DNA of 64,000 nt. Origin: SAR86 cluster bacterium. GTDB taxonomy: Bacteria > Pseudomonadota > Gammaproteobacteria > Pseudomonadales > Pseudohongiellaceae. The notes beneath the pieces are model-generated. The model searched no databases, was not told the DNA's origin, and saw only the letters and a program-made list of their open reading frames with translations. This document shows positions 54,968-63,928 of this stretch, in pieces. Within the stretch, counting starts at the first letter, position 1, and the number at the start of each line of letters is the position of its first letter. The translations under genes and the position numbers were made by a program. Location of the stretch: NCBI GenBank assembly GCA_002402175.1, contig NVVJ01000008.1, positions 29,200 through 93,199 on the forward strand, in the 5' to 3' direction.

Positions 54968-56188
54968 CTAATCGACCCTTTCCAATATAGCAGCCACACC
55001 CTGCCCGATTCCTATACAAAGACTGATAACGGCATAGCGTGCACCAGTTCTTTCCAGCTGACGCATAGTCGAAATTGCAATCCTCGCGCCAGAAGCTCCC
55101 AATGGATGGCCTATAGCAATAGCTCCACCGTTTGGATTGACTCTCGAATCATTAAAATCCACCTCCAGCATTTTGAGACAACCTAATACCTGAGATGCAA
55201 ACGCCTCATTAATTTCAATGATGTCCATATCGGATAATTCCAGCTGCGCACGGGCCAAAGCTTTACGAATAGCAAACACCGGACCCAGGCCCATTACCCT
55301 GGGCTCAACACCGGCAACAGCGCCCGCGATAATTCTTACTCTGGGCTTAACTCCATATTTTTCACCAACAGCCGCGTTACCTACAATTAATGCCGCCGCA
55401 CCGTCGTTTATTCCAGACGCATTGCCAGCTGTAACAACTCCGCCGTCAAGCAAAGTTCTAAGGCCACTCAGGGCTTCAAGATCGGAAGTAGGCCTGGGAT
55501 GCTCATCAGTATCAACAGCAAGGGCTGGCTTTTTGCGCCCCTGTGGCACATCTATAGAAATTATTTCATCTTTAAAAAAACCGTCGGCTCTTGCCGTTTC
55601 ATATTTTGCCTGAGAAGCGGCAGCAAAGGTGTCGCTTTCGGGTCTACTTATTTCCAGATCACTGGCTATGTTGTCTGCTGTTTGCGGCATGGTGTCGTTA
55701 CCGAATGCTTGAGCATAGGCTGGATTGGTAAATCTGGCGCCGAGTGTGCTGTCGGCAATTTGCTGCCCGCGATCAAAAGCCGAGTGGGCTTTAGACAATA
55801 TCAACGGCGCGCGGCTCATTGATTCAACTCCGCCTGCTATAAATAACTCACCCTCACCAACCTTTACTCCCCGCGCTGCATCAAGAGTTGCTGCCAGACC
55901 TGATCCACAAAGACGATTAACAGTTAGTCCGGCTACTGAAGTTGGCATACCGGCACGTAAAGATGCAAACCTTGCAACATTGCGGCAGTCTTCACCGGCT
56001 CCGTTAGTGTTACCCATGATGACATCCTCGTAGGCGTCGGCAGCAAAGGAATTTCTCTCCACAACGTTCTGAATAACATGGGCTAACAAATCATCAGGGC
56101 GTATGGGTGACAGTGCTCCCCCATGGCGACCAAAAGCGCTACGTCCACCATCGTAAATAAAGGCATCGGTCAGTGTTTTATCAGGCAT
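54968..56188 (-). CDS. Acetyl-CoA C-acyltransferase (thiolase)
   Basis: Thiolase of 406 residues completing the beta-oxidation cycle by cleaving 3-ketoacyl-CoA. The acyl-accepting Cys is in VNRLCGSGLAAT, the His in GHPLGASGARI and the second Cys in SLCIGIGQG. The N-terminus DAFIYDGGRSAFGRHGGALS resembles the PcaF/beta-ketoadipyl thiolase branch as well as FadA. It is the first gene of the operon running to the oxygenase at 48388. AGAGAG precedes the ATG. Confidence 0.94.
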   Translation of the reverse strand: MPDKTLTDAFIYDGGRSAFGRHGGALSPIRPDDLLAHVIQNVVERNSFAADAYEDVIMGNTNGAGEDCRNVARFASLRAGMPTSVAGLTVNRLCGSGLAATLDAARGVKVGEGELFIAGGVESMSRAPLILSKAHSAFDRGQQIADSTLGARFTNPAYAQAFGNDTMPQTADNIASDLEISRPESDTFAAASQAKYETARADGFFKDEIISIDVPQGRKKPALAVDTDEHPRPTSDLEALSGLRTLLDGGVVTAGNASGINDGAAALIVGNAAVGEKYGVKPRVRIIAGAVAGVEPRVMGLGPVFAIRKALARAQLELSDMDIIEINEAFASQVLGCLKMLEVDFNDSRVNPNGGAIAIGHPLGASGARIAISTMRQLERTGARYAVISLCIGIGQGVAAILERVD

Positions 56189-56450
56189 TGTTTACTCTCT
56201 AATCTAATCAGATCTAAATGATTGAGGGGGAATATAGATGCGGCAACATACGCGGCTTGTTGCTAAGCCAGAAAGTATTGGCTTCCCCCAGAAACCAATA
56301 CTTTCCCCAGTATCCTATAGCACCGCCACAAGATAGGGTCGATCATTCTAGCATAGGCAATTCAACGGTGGAATTGGGGGGAAAGCCAGGGATTTCGGTG
56401 GCTGTAGTCGCATTCAAATCAGCAGTATGATAGCGTGACTGCTCTTTTCT

Positions 56451-57626
56451 ATGGATTTCACAACAGGCAACCATGCAATGATACGCGATCAGGAAACACT
56501 CACTCAGCTCATCGATGTAATTGAGCGATTCGTGCAGGAAAGGCTTATTCCGGCAGAGAACCAACTAGCAGAAGACGGCAAGCTACCTGACGATATTCTT
56601 ACCGAAATGAAAGCGTTGGGTTTGTTTGGCTTAACCATCCCTGAAGAATATGGAGGCCTTGGACTGACCATGGAAGAAGAGATTCAGGCGGCTATTGCCT
56701 TGGGGCGAACGTCCCCCGCATTTCGTTCAATCATGGGCACCAACAACGGTATTGGCTCCGCCGCGATTGTATTCAGTGGCACCGAAGCACAAAAGCAAAA
56801 ATACCTACCTAAATACGCCAGTGGTGAATGGATTAGTTGTTTCTGCCTAACCGAACCCGATGCAGGCTCCGATGCCGCGTCACTTAAAACCACGGCAAGG
56901 CGCGAAGGCGACGTTTATATACTTAACGGCACCAAGCGTTTCATCACCAATGCCCCGGTAGCCGATACTTTTAACGTTATGGCTCGAACCAATCCGGACA
57001 TCAAGGGCGCTCGCGGTATTTCGTCCTTTATAGTAGAGAAAGATTCACCGGGTATAAGCCTTGGTGCTATCGACAAAAAAATGGGACAGTCAGGCTCACT
57101 AACCTGTGATGTAATATTTGAAGACTGCCCGGTTCCCGCTGAAAACATCATAGGCGAAGAAGGCGAAGGTTTTATTACTGCAATGAAGGTGCTGGACAGA
57201 GGCCGACTACATATTTCCGGCCTCAGTGTTGGCATTGCTCAACGCCTTATCGATGACGCACTGGAATATGCAATGCAGCGAAAACAATTTGGCAAGCCAT
57301 TGGCTGAACAACAATTAATTCAGGCCATGTTTGCTGACTCACAAACAGACACCTATGCTGCCAAATGCATGACGCAGGAAACTGCACGCAAACGTGATAA
57401 CGGCGAAAATGTCAGCATGGAATCTTCAGCCTGTAAATTATTTGCAACCGAGATGGTAGGCCGAGTAGCTGACCGTGCGGTACAAATACACGGTGGCGCT
57501 GGATATATGTCCGAATACGCAGTGGAACGATTTTACCGCGATGTTCGTCTGTTTCGTTTATACGAAGGGACTAGTCAAATCCAGCAACTGATCATTGCTC
57601 GCAATATGATCAAAAATGCCAGCTAG
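56451..57626 (+). CDS. Acyl-CoA dehydrogenase
   Basis: FAD-dependent short/medium-chain-type acyl-CoA dehydrogenase of 391 residues, divergent from the thiolase operon. Blocks: FGLTIPEEYGGLGLTMEEE, CFCLTEPDAGSDAASLKT, and FRLYEGTSQIQQLIIAR with the catalytic Glu intact. The start is uncertain between the ATG at 56451 and one at 56478, neither with a good SD. Unlike the paired enzymes in the operon it should work alone as a homotetramer. Confidence 0.93.
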   Translation: MDFTTGNHAMIRDQETLTQLIDVIERFVQERLIPAENQLAEDGKLPDDILTEMKALGLFGLTIPEEYGGLGLTMEEEIQAAIALGRTSPAFRSIMGTNNGIGSAAIVFSGTEAQKQKYLPKYASGEWISCFCLTEPDAGSDAASLKTTARREGDVYILNGTKRFITNAPVADTFNVMARTNPDIKGARGISSFIVEKDSPGISLGAIDKKMGQSGSLTCDVIFEDCPVPAENIIGEEGEGFITAMKVLDRGRLHISGLSVGIAQRLIDDALEYAMQRKQFGKPLAEQQLIQAMFADSQTDTYAAKCMTQETARKRDNGENVSMESSACKLFATEMVGRVADRAVQIHGGAGYMSEYAVERFYRDVRLFRLYEGTSQIQQLIIARNMIKNAS

Positions 57627-57672
57627 TATTTACCTAATGCAGCTCGCAGGTCCTACAAGCTAATTCAGTTTG

Positions 57673-57686
57673 TTGATGTGGATCAA
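57673..57686. promoter_or_regulatory. FNR/Anr box
   Basis: TTGATGTGGATCAA is a perfect match to TTGAT-N4-ATCAA, the binding site of FNR/Anr oxygen-sensing regulators. Its centre is 123 bases before the start of the universal stress protein gene at 57803, so an activator position of -41 would give a leader of about 80 bases. Confidence 0.7.
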
Positions 57687-57802
57687 TAAGCTTTCGGGCA
57701 ATAGATCAACAATACTAAGCAAGCACTTGAAATAATTTTCCCAGCCCTTATTTTCAATAGTATACGTCGCATCACTTTGGCCACCAGGCATCATGGGAGC
57801 TT

Positions 57803-58708
57803 ATGAAAACCGTCGAGAACATATTAGTTGTTATAGACCCAACTGTTGACAGAGATTTTGTCGCGGATCGAGCAAAATTAATTGCCAAAGCTGCAAACGC
57901 CAAACTTACCTTTTTTATCAACAACGAAAATACACTTACTGATCATTCCTATATTTACGAGGGAGTGGATGGTGATTTTTTTGAAAAACAGCGCCTACTC
58001 TTTGAACAACACTACAAAAAAATCCTAGACAGCCTTGTTGATGAGTTCACTAATGACAACATAGATGTAACGGGCGTGTTCACAGAGCATCACCACCTGG
58101 CTGAAGCCATTATCAACCAGACCAAAGAAATGAAGCCTGACATGGTGATGAAAAGCACCCATAACCACAATATGGTTGAACGTTCTCTAGTATCCAACAC
58201 GGATTGGCGCCTAATTAGAAAATGCCCAGCTCCGCTATTACTGGTTAAACCTTGCGAGTGGCATACTGATGGCTCCGCCGTTACAGCGGTCGACCCTTTC
58301 CACCGAAAAGCCATTCAGGCGAACCTGGACCATGTATTAATAAATCATACAGAGCGTATAGCTAGGCTGCTCGATCAAGCACCTCATGTTTTTCACTCGT
58401 ATTTTCCCTTTGTTAGTAGCATGTTTCCCCTGGGCAGTGAATCTACAATCGGATTGGATAATATGCGCCAGGAGCACGAAGGAAAAATCAATGAACTTCT
58501 ACAGGGTCACAATATCCCCAAAGAAAATATTCAACTTAGTCACGGTGAGATTGTTCCTCAATTGATCAAATACCTCAAACTGGTAAATGCGAATGTATTG
58601 GTAATAGGCGCCCTGTCCAGAAATGTACTAGAGCGCGCCATTGTCGGAAATACAGCGGAAAAGATTCTTCAGGATTGTCCTTGCGATGTATTGGTAATTA
58701 AGCCTTAA
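57803..58708 (+). CDS. Universal stress protein, tandem UspA domains (UspE-like)
   Basis: Cytoplasmic protein of 301 residues with two Usp domains (about 1-150 and 155-301). The second ends VIGALSRNVLERAIVGNTAEKIL...CDVLVIKP, the usual nucleotide-binding tail; the first carries MKSTHNHNMVERSLVSNTDWRLIR. It is preceded by a consensus FNR/Anr box and followed after eight bases by a K+ channel gene, which points to a shared low-oxygen or stress-induced transcript. Confidence 0.92.
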   Translation: MKTVENILVVIDPTVDRDFVADRAKLIAKAANAKLTFFINNENTLTDHSYIYEGVDGDFFEKQRLLFEQHYKKILDSLVDEFTNDNIDVTGVFTEHHHLAEAIINQTKEMKPDMVMKSTHNHNMVERSLVSNTDWRLIRKCPAPLLLVKPCEWHTDGSAVTAVDPFHRKAIQANLDHVLINHTERIARLLDQAPHVFHSYFPFVSSMFPLGSESTIGLDNMRQEHEGKINELLQGHNIPKENIQLSHGEIVPQLIKYLKLVNANVLVIGALSRNVLERAIVGNTAEKILQDCPCDVLVIKP

Positions 58709-58716
58709 TTACTTGT

Positions 58717-59544
58717 ATGCAAAAAATCATTTACGATATTATTTTCGGTTATGAGTCTCGCGTAGGAAAAATATTCGACGTAACCTTAATTGTGCTTATT
58801 ATATCCAGCGTAACCGCTGTTCTGCTGGATTCTGTCGCAGGCTACCATGCTCAATATGGTGAGTTTCTATACCGGCTTGAATGGTTATTTACCATTCTAT
58901 TTACCATCGAATACGGGCTACGGCTGTACAGCACCTCTGAAAAGCGAGCCTATATTTTCAGCTTCTATGGCATTATCGACCTACTTTCTATATTGCCTAC
59001 CTACATTGCCTTTCTGTTTCCTTCTGCGGTATATCTAGTCGTCATTAGAATAATGCGAGTATTACGAATTTTTCGCATACTCAAATTGCTACGCTATATG
59101 GGCGAAGCAAACATGTTGTATCTGGCGCTGCTACAAGCCAGAAGAAAAATACTTGTTTTCCTATTTTCTGTTATCAACATCATTATCATTTTTGGCGCCC
59201 TGATATTTATCATTGAAGGGCCAGAGCACGGCTTTAACAATATTCCACAATCTATCTACTGGGCAATTGTGACAATTACTACAGTTGGCTACGGGGATAT
59301 TGCACCACAAACACCACTTGGTCAGTTTGTTGCAGCGATTGCCATGATTTCTGGATATGCGTTTATCGCCGTTCCTACCGGCATTATTGGCGCTGAGCTT
59401 ATGCAGCAGGTGCGTCAACGTACCCAGGCGCAGGGCAATACTGATAGTGAATGTGTTAGCTGCCACTCCACCGGTCATGATGGAGATGCATTTCACTGTA
59501 AATATTGCGGTAATTTACTCAACAAAAAGCCCAGCTCTTCATAG
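58717..59544 (+). CDS. Voltage-gated K+ channel subunit with C-terminal zinc ribbon
   Basis: Ion channel of 275 residues with six membrane segments. The voltage-sensing S4 carries regularly spaced Arg (IRIMRVLRIFRILKLLR), and the selectivity filter reads TTVGYGDI, so it is K+-selective. The last 40 residues hold two Cys pairs, CVSCHS and CKYCGN, a probable zinc ribbon not usual in simple bacterial Kv channels. No SD; it starts eight bases after the Usp stop codon, so translation is probably coupled. Confidence 0.92.
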   Translation: MQKIIYDIIFGYESRVGKIFDVTLIVLIISSVTAVLLDSVAGYHAQYGEFLYRLEWLFTILFTIEYGLRLYSTSEKRAYIFSFYGIIDLLSILPTYIAFLFPSAVYLVVIRIMRVLRIFRILKLLRYMGEANMLYLALLQARRKILVFLFSVINIIIIFGALIFIIEGPEHGFNNIPQSIYWAIVTITTVGYGDIAPQTPLGQFVAAIAMISGYAFIAVPTGIIGAELMQQVRQRTQAQGNTDSECVSCHSTGHDGDAFHCKYCGNLLNKKPSSS

Positions 59545-59562
59545 TGAAGGACCAGGCTTTTT
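59524..59562. terminator. Bidirectional terminator overlapping the channel gene's end
   Basis: AAAAAGCC (59524-59531) pairs with GGCTTTTT (59555-59562), with an inner stem CTTCA/TGAAG. It overlaps the last codons of the channel gene and can terminate both convergent transcripts. A second perfect hairpin, GTTAAGCC GAT GGCTTAAC, lies at 59587-59605. Confidence 0.75.
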
Positions 59563-59587
59563 ATAAGTCTTGCTTGTTGCTATAAAG

Positions 59588-60490
59588 TTAAGCCGATGGC
59601 TTAACAAGCAATATATCTGTCCTAACATAGTCCAACACTTCTTCTGCCGTGCTGCCTATTAATGCCTCAGCAAACCTTGATCTGGAAACTGCTCCCATAA
59701 CAATGATATTTGAGTTTAGTTTCTTACTATACTGCTGTAATGCATACACTGGTGTTTCGTCGATCAGGTGCAGTTTATCTTTATCAAAATTATAATCCGA
59801 CATCAGCTCATCGAATGCGGCGCTATGTTCAGCTTTGATGATTCCTGCTGGCGCAAATGGTCTTGCTGCTTCAGCATAGGCATGTACTACATGAAAATCA
59901 CAGCCAATCTGTTCACTTACAGAGGATGCCGCATCAATAATCAAGCTGTCCAAATTCAGCGGTTTACTGTGACTATGCATTGGATCGACCGCTGCCATCA
60001 TAACCACTGGATCTGACCATTCTCCATCTTTAACCAGGAGTAAAGGCAAAGGACAATGGCGAACCAGCTGCCAGCTGTCATTGGTTAAATGATGATGTTC
60101 TATCTTTCCGTAAGCGCGGCAATGCTGAATAAGTAAATCGGCTTTAAACTCCAGGGCTTCCTTAACGATCGCTTCATAGCGTGGGTGCGCCCAGCGTACT
60201 TCACTGCTAATGGTATAGCCCTGCTGCGATAGCTGATCAACCATTCCTTGCATGCCCTCTGCCAATCGATCGCAATATTCCTTCCGCAGCGTGTGATGAT
60301 CGGACGTTAGGTCGCGAAAGCTGTGGCTCAGGTATTTCTCATAACCCACGCTCAACAGCTTGATTTCAGCCGCTTGCTTATCCTTTATGAATCGCAGCGC
60401 TTTTCTCAACTCAATGGGTAATCCATCAGGCGCATTGGAGTAATCTTCGTTTGCGTCTATTACCACCATGATTCGTTCAATTTTTTTCAT
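59588..60490 (-). CDS. Universal stress protein, tandem UspA domains (UspE-like)
   Basis: Protein of about 300 residues; the ATG at 60490 has AAGGAG nine bases upstream and opens the Usp fold (KKIERIMVVIDANED), whereas a longer frame from 60571 adds 27 unrelated residues. Two Usp domains; the second ends IVMGAVSRSRFAEALIGSTAEEVLD...DILLVKPS. It is a paralogue of the gene at 57803 in opposite orientation. A tandem 12-base repeat lies in its upstream region. Likely cotranscribed with the DksA-like gene. Confidence 0.92.
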   Translation of the reverse strand: MKKIERIMVVIDANEDYSNAPDGLPIELRKALRFIKDKQAAEIKLLSVGYEKYLSHSFRDLTSDHHTLRKEYCDRLAEGMQGMVDQLSQQGYTISSEVRWAHPRYEAIVKEALEFKADLLIQHCRAYGKIEHHHLTNDSWQLVRHCPLPLLLVKDGEWSDPVVMMAAVDPMHSHSKPLNLDSLIIDAASSVSEQIGCDFHVVHAYAEAARPFAPAGIIKAEHSAAFDELMSDYNFDKDKLHLIDETPVYALQQYSKKLNSNIIVMGAVSRSRFAEALIGSTAEEVLDYVRTDILLVKPSA

Positions 60491-60551
60491 TTGCGCCGCT
60501 CCTTCCTGCTTCAAAATATTACCTTTTTCCATTATGGCAAGGCATAGCTGT

Positions 60552-60575
60552 GGTATCAATATAGGTATCAATATA
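60552..60575. repeat. Tandem 12-base repeat upstream of the Usp gene
   Basis: GGTATCAATATA occurs twice head to tail at 60552-60563 and 60564-60575, between the DksA-like stop and the Usp start. On the minus strand each unit contains TTGAT, a half-site of the FNR type. It may be a regulatory site or a chance duplication. Confidence 0.45.
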
Positions 60576-60598
60576 ACAGCACAGAGAATCTCGTGGAG

Positions 60599-60928
60599 TT
60601 AGTGATCAGCCGCACAGCTTATGCAGCTGTCTGTATAAGGGATTGCTTTAAGTCTGTCTTCTCCAATAGGCGAGCCACATTTCACGCAACCTTGATAAGT
60701 ATCGTCGCTAATGCGCCGCAATGCTCTATTTACCTGTGCTAGCTCCTCAACCCCTTCGGCCTCAAGAACCATTACCAGGCCGTCATTTTCAGTTTCCTTT
60801 ACCTGCTCATTGAAATTCGCGCTAACTGGCTGTTCTTTTTGATAAATATGCTTATGGGTTCTTTCAAGGCGTGCCTCCAATTCAGTTTTTCGAATATTTA
60901 ACTCTTTTACAATACTATCTATATCCAT
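60599..60928 (-). CDS. DksA/TraR-type C4 zinc-finger protein
   Basis: Protein of 109 residues: an N-terminal coiled-coil half (IVKELNIRKTELEARLERTHKHI) and a C-terminal C4 zinc finger, CVKC...CISC around GEDRLKAIPYTD. Shorter than DksA (about 150), so it resembles the small DksA-like proteins that may bind the RNA polymerase secondary channel. Divergent from the endonuclease-family gene with an FNR-type box between them. Confidence 0.88.
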   Translation of the reverse strand: MDIDSIVKELNIRKTELEARLERTHKHIYQKEQPVSANFNEQVKETENDGLVMVLEAEGVEELAQVNRALRRISDDTYQGCVKCGSPIGEDRLKAIPYTDSCISCAADH

Positions 60929-61018
60929 CTTGGACCTCGCGAATTCATCTTTAAATCTATCATTGAATTCAAAGTTTGTTGATATAGATGAATATACCTT
61001 GCGGGTAAATATTGCATT

Positions 61019-61032
61019 TTGACTCAGGTCAA
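61019..61032. promoter_or_regulatory. FNR/FixK-type palindrome
   Basis: TTGACTCAGGTCAA, a perfect dyad of the TTGA-N6-TCAA class, between the divergent DksA-like gene and the endonuclease-family gene. Its centre is about 54 bases before the latter's start. Confidence 0.6.
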
Positions 61033-61079
61033 TGCTTCATTGGCAAACAGATATCACCAGTAAAAATACAGGCTGACAA

Positions 61080-61832
61080 ATGATCGATTTCAAGGTTGTA
61101 ACTCTGAATATTCACAAAGGATTTTCCATGGGGAATCGTCGTTTCACCCTAGAAAAAATTCGTGACTGCTTAAGAGCAACCGGTAGCAATATGGTTTTCT
61201 TGCAGGAGGTATCTGGGGAAAATGAGCTAAAACGAGAATCTATTTCACAATGGCCCGAAAGTAATCAGTTTGAATACCTGGCAGATTCAGTTTGGGAGCA
61301 TTTCGCCTACGGCAAGAATGCAATTTACCAGCATGGACACCACGGTAACGCCATACTAAGTGAATTGCCCTTCGTCTCATGGAATAACATAAATATATCT
61401 ACACTTCGTTTTTCTCAGCGCGGCATACTTCATGGTATTTTGAAAAATGGCATACATCTGTTTTGCATCCATTTCGGTTTGTTTGAAAAAGAGCGGCGGC
61501 AGCAGTCTCAACTATTAATGCGTTACATAAAAAACGAGCTTCCTGACTCAGCACCTCTCATACTTGCTGGAGACTTCAATGACTGGCGTAAAACAACCCA
61601 TGTGCAATTGGTTAAGGGACTAGGTCTGGTAGAAGTTAATATGCAATATAACAAAACACTGGCCAGTACTTTTCCAGCTGTGTTCCCCTGCCTGAAAATG
61701 GACAGAATTTATGTGCGCGGCTTCAGCGTACAAAAGGTAGAAGTCATGAATCATTCTTCATGGCGATCCATTTCAGATCACTGCGCTATAGTTGCAGAAT
61801 TGCAACTTGAAAATCATAAAATCGCCGATTAA
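61080..61832 (+). CDS. Endonuclease/exonuclease/phosphatase family protein (YbhP-like)
   Basis: Protein of 250 residues of the EEP fold. Metal and catalytic residues are visible in TLNIHKGF (Asn), FLQEVSGE (Glu), HHGNAIL, AGDFNDWR (Asp, Asn) and ISDHCAIV (Asp-His). It ends 43 bases before the cardiolipin synthase start. Escherichia coli ybhP and clsB (ybhO) form the same pair, so it may act in phospholipid metabolism rather than on DNA. Confidence 0.88.
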   Translation: MIDFKVVTLNIHKGFSMGNRRFTLEKIRDCLRATGSNMVFLQEVSGENELKRESISQWPESNQFEYLADSVWEHFAYGKNAIYQHGHHGNAILSELPFVSWNNINISTLRFSQRGILHGILKNGIHLFCIHFGLFEKERRQQSQLLMRYIKNELPDSAPLILAGDFNDWRKTTHVQLVKGLGLVEVNMQYNKTLASTFPAVFPCLKMDRIYVRGFSVQKVEVMNHSSWRSISDHCAIVAELQLENHKIAD

Positions 61833-61875
61833 TTACGATACTTTTTGTCGCGTTTGGGAATACACTGTAAACACC

Positions 61876-63279
61876 ATGTTCACATTATCTATTGGCTTTA
61901 TTGTTGGTGCTATATCCCTGATAGCCGCCACACATGCTCTTCTAAATAAGCGAGACTCAATATCAGCTCTGGCCTGGGTATCTTTTTGTCTGATACTTCC
62001 ATTACTGGGCCCTGTCATCTACCTGTTATTTGGAATAAATCGAATTACATCCAAAGCCCAGCGACTTTACCTGATCAAAAACCTGAAAGAGCAAGCTGAA
62101 ACGATCCCGGAGCCTGTTGGCACACACTTTAGGCCACGCTCACTTGTTGGCGAAATAGTAACAGGAGCAGGTTTGTGCTCCTGTACTGACATTCAAATTT
62201 TAGAGAATGGAGAAGCACTGTACCCAGCCATGTTAAAAGACATTGGCGAGGCCAAAAGCCGAATTTATTTGTCTACCTATTTATTTCAAAATGACAGCAC
62301 CGGTAAACAGTTTGCTATTGCCCTTAGTTGTGCACAACTAAGGGGCGTTGATGTCAGAATACTAGTCGATGGGCTCGGCGCTATAGCCTATCCTCCTCGC
62401 ATTAGTAAAAAATTGCGCGAGCTCAATCTCAATTTTAAACAGTTTGATCCTGTTAGACTGATTCCCCCATCTCTGCATATTAATATGCGTAATCACCGAA
62501 AAATTTTATTGATAGACGGCGAGTCGGTCTACACTGGGGGGCAAAATATAAGTGACCGACATTTACTTAAGAAGCCTGACAATCCAATACCAACTCTGGA
62601 TTTGCATTTTCGCTTTACCGGAAGAATTGTCGATGACCTGGAGCACGCTTTTCTAAAAGACTGGAATAATTGCCCCGATGTCACAGACGAGCAACCTTTG
62701 TTGCCTGCTCGTACTAATAATCCGGAGTCTCAGATCTGGACTAGGCTTATTCTCGATGGCCCCAATGAAAACCTGGATAAACTCAACGAATTACTTGTCG
62801 GGGTATTATCCTCTGCTACCAAACGTATATGGATAATGACTCCGTATTTTTTACCCGGGTTTGACTTGCTAGGTGCGTTAGTTGGAGCAAGGCTCCGAGG
62901 CGTTGATGTCAAAATACTGCTCCCCCAGCGAACCAATATTCATTTAGCTCACTGGGCTGCACAGCATAATTTACGCCATATTCTCGCCAAAGGATTAAAG
63001 GTTTACTCGCAACCCGCACCCTTCATTCACACCAAGGCCATACTCATAGACGACAACTACGCCCTAATAGGGTCAGCAAACCTCGACCCTCGCAGCCTTA
63101 GGCTAAACTTTGAGCTAGGCGTTGAAATATTCAGCAAAGATTTCAATCATGCCATTTCAGATTATTTTGAAGAAAAACTGAAAACATCAATAAAAGTAGA
63201 TGAGAATAATTTGCGTGCCAGGCCAAGCTGGGTAAGAATCAGAGACGCCGTAGCCTGGCTATTTACTCCCTATTTATGA
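61876..63279 (+). CDS. cls: Cardiolipin synthase (phospholipase D family)
   Basis: Membrane enzyme of about 467 residues joining phosphatidylglycerol molecules into cardiolipin. The ATG at 61876 starts the N-terminal membrane pair (about 3-22 and 32-52); a longer frame from 61792 overlaps the previous gene. Both HKD motifs are present: NHRKILLIDGESVYTGGQN and HTKAILIDDNYALIGSANLDPRS. The membrane N-terminus resembles ClsA, while its EEP partner gene recalls the ClsB operon. A following Usp gene has its own FNR-type box. Confidence 0.92.
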   Translation: MFTLSIGFIVGAISLIAATHALLNKRDSISALAWVSFCLILPLLGPVIYLLFGINRITSKAQRLYLIKNLKEQAETIPEPVGTHFRPRSLVGEIVTGAGLCSCTDIQILENGEALYPAMLKDIGEAKSRIYLSTYLFQNDSTGKQFAIALSCAQLRGVDVRILVDGLGAIAYPPRISKKLRELNLNFKQFDPVRLIPPSLHINMRNHRKILLIDGESVYTGGQNISDRHLLKKPDNPIPTLDLHFRFTGRIVDDLEHAFLKDWNNCPDVTDEQPLLPARTNNPESQIWTRLILDGPNENLDKLNELLVGVLSSATKRIWIMTPYFLPGFDLLGALVGARLRGVDVKILLPQRTNIHLAHWAAQHNLRHILAKGLKVYSQPAPFIHTKAILIDDNYALIGSANLDPRSLRLNFELGVEIFSKDFNHAISDYFEEKLKTSIKVDENNLRARPSWVRIRDAVAWLFTPYL

Positions 63280-63311
63280 GCATTTATTTTGCTCTAAAAC
63301 TCAGAGCACTG

Positions 63312-63325
63312 TTGACATAAGTCAA
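63312..63325. promoter_or_regulatory. FNR/FixK-type palindrome
   Basis: TTGACATAAGTCAA, a perfect TTGA-N6-TCAA dyad centred about 97 bases before the UspA start. It has the same TTGAC/GTCAA arms as the site at 61019. Confidence 0.6.
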
Positions 63326-63415
63326 TCGTTCAAACATAAATAACAGGTTCAATGATTACACAGGTTCATGTTTATTTACTCAATAGTTTAACTAACAATC
63401 AGGGGGGCAAGTGCC

Positions 63416-63850
63416 ATGTACAACAACATTCTTGTAGCAATTGATCTATCGAAAGATTCGCAGAAAATTATCGATACAGCCGTGCGAATGGCCGGTAATG
63501 ATTCAGCCAAATTAACATTAGTACATGTCGTCGAGCCCGTTGCCGCCGCTTACAGCATGGATATATATGCTGTAAATATCAATGAACTGCAGCAAGAGGC
63601 TATAAACCTTGCTGAGCAGCGCCTGGAAAAAGTTGGGGCGGAAATAAACGTAGCCAGCGATCGTGTTCACACTCTCCTTGGCGCACCCGCTTCCGAAGTA
63701 CGCGCCATGGCCAGCGAAATCGGAGCAGACGCAATTGTGATGGGCAGCCACGGACACGCTGGCTGGAAAATATTACTCGGCTCTACAGCTATTAAAGTTT
63801 TGCATGGCGCTACTTGCGATGTGCTGACTGTGCATGTTGGGTCCGACTAG
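63416..63850 (+). CDS. Universal stress protein, single UspA domain
   Basis: Protein of 144 residues. MYNNILVAIDLSKDS opens the fold and IVMGSHGHAGWKILLGSTAIKVL is the ATP-binding G-2x-G-9x-G-S/T motif. GGGGGG lies upstream of the ATG. Third Usp gene of the cluster and the only single-domain one. Probably induced through the FNR-type box in its promoter region. Confidence 0.94.
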   Translation: MYNNILVAIDLSKDSQKIIDTAVRMAGNDSAKLTLVHVVEPVAAAYSMDIYAVNINELQQEAINLAEQRLEKVGAEINVASDRVHTLLGAPASEVRAMASEIGADAIVMGSHGHAGWKILLGSTAIKVLHGATCDVLTVHVGSD

Positions 63851-63928
63851 TTATTCAACGCGCTAGCTTCAATATGAACGCAAAGACATAGACGAATGTT
63901 TGGTGATTGACGCGGATGCAGTATTGCC

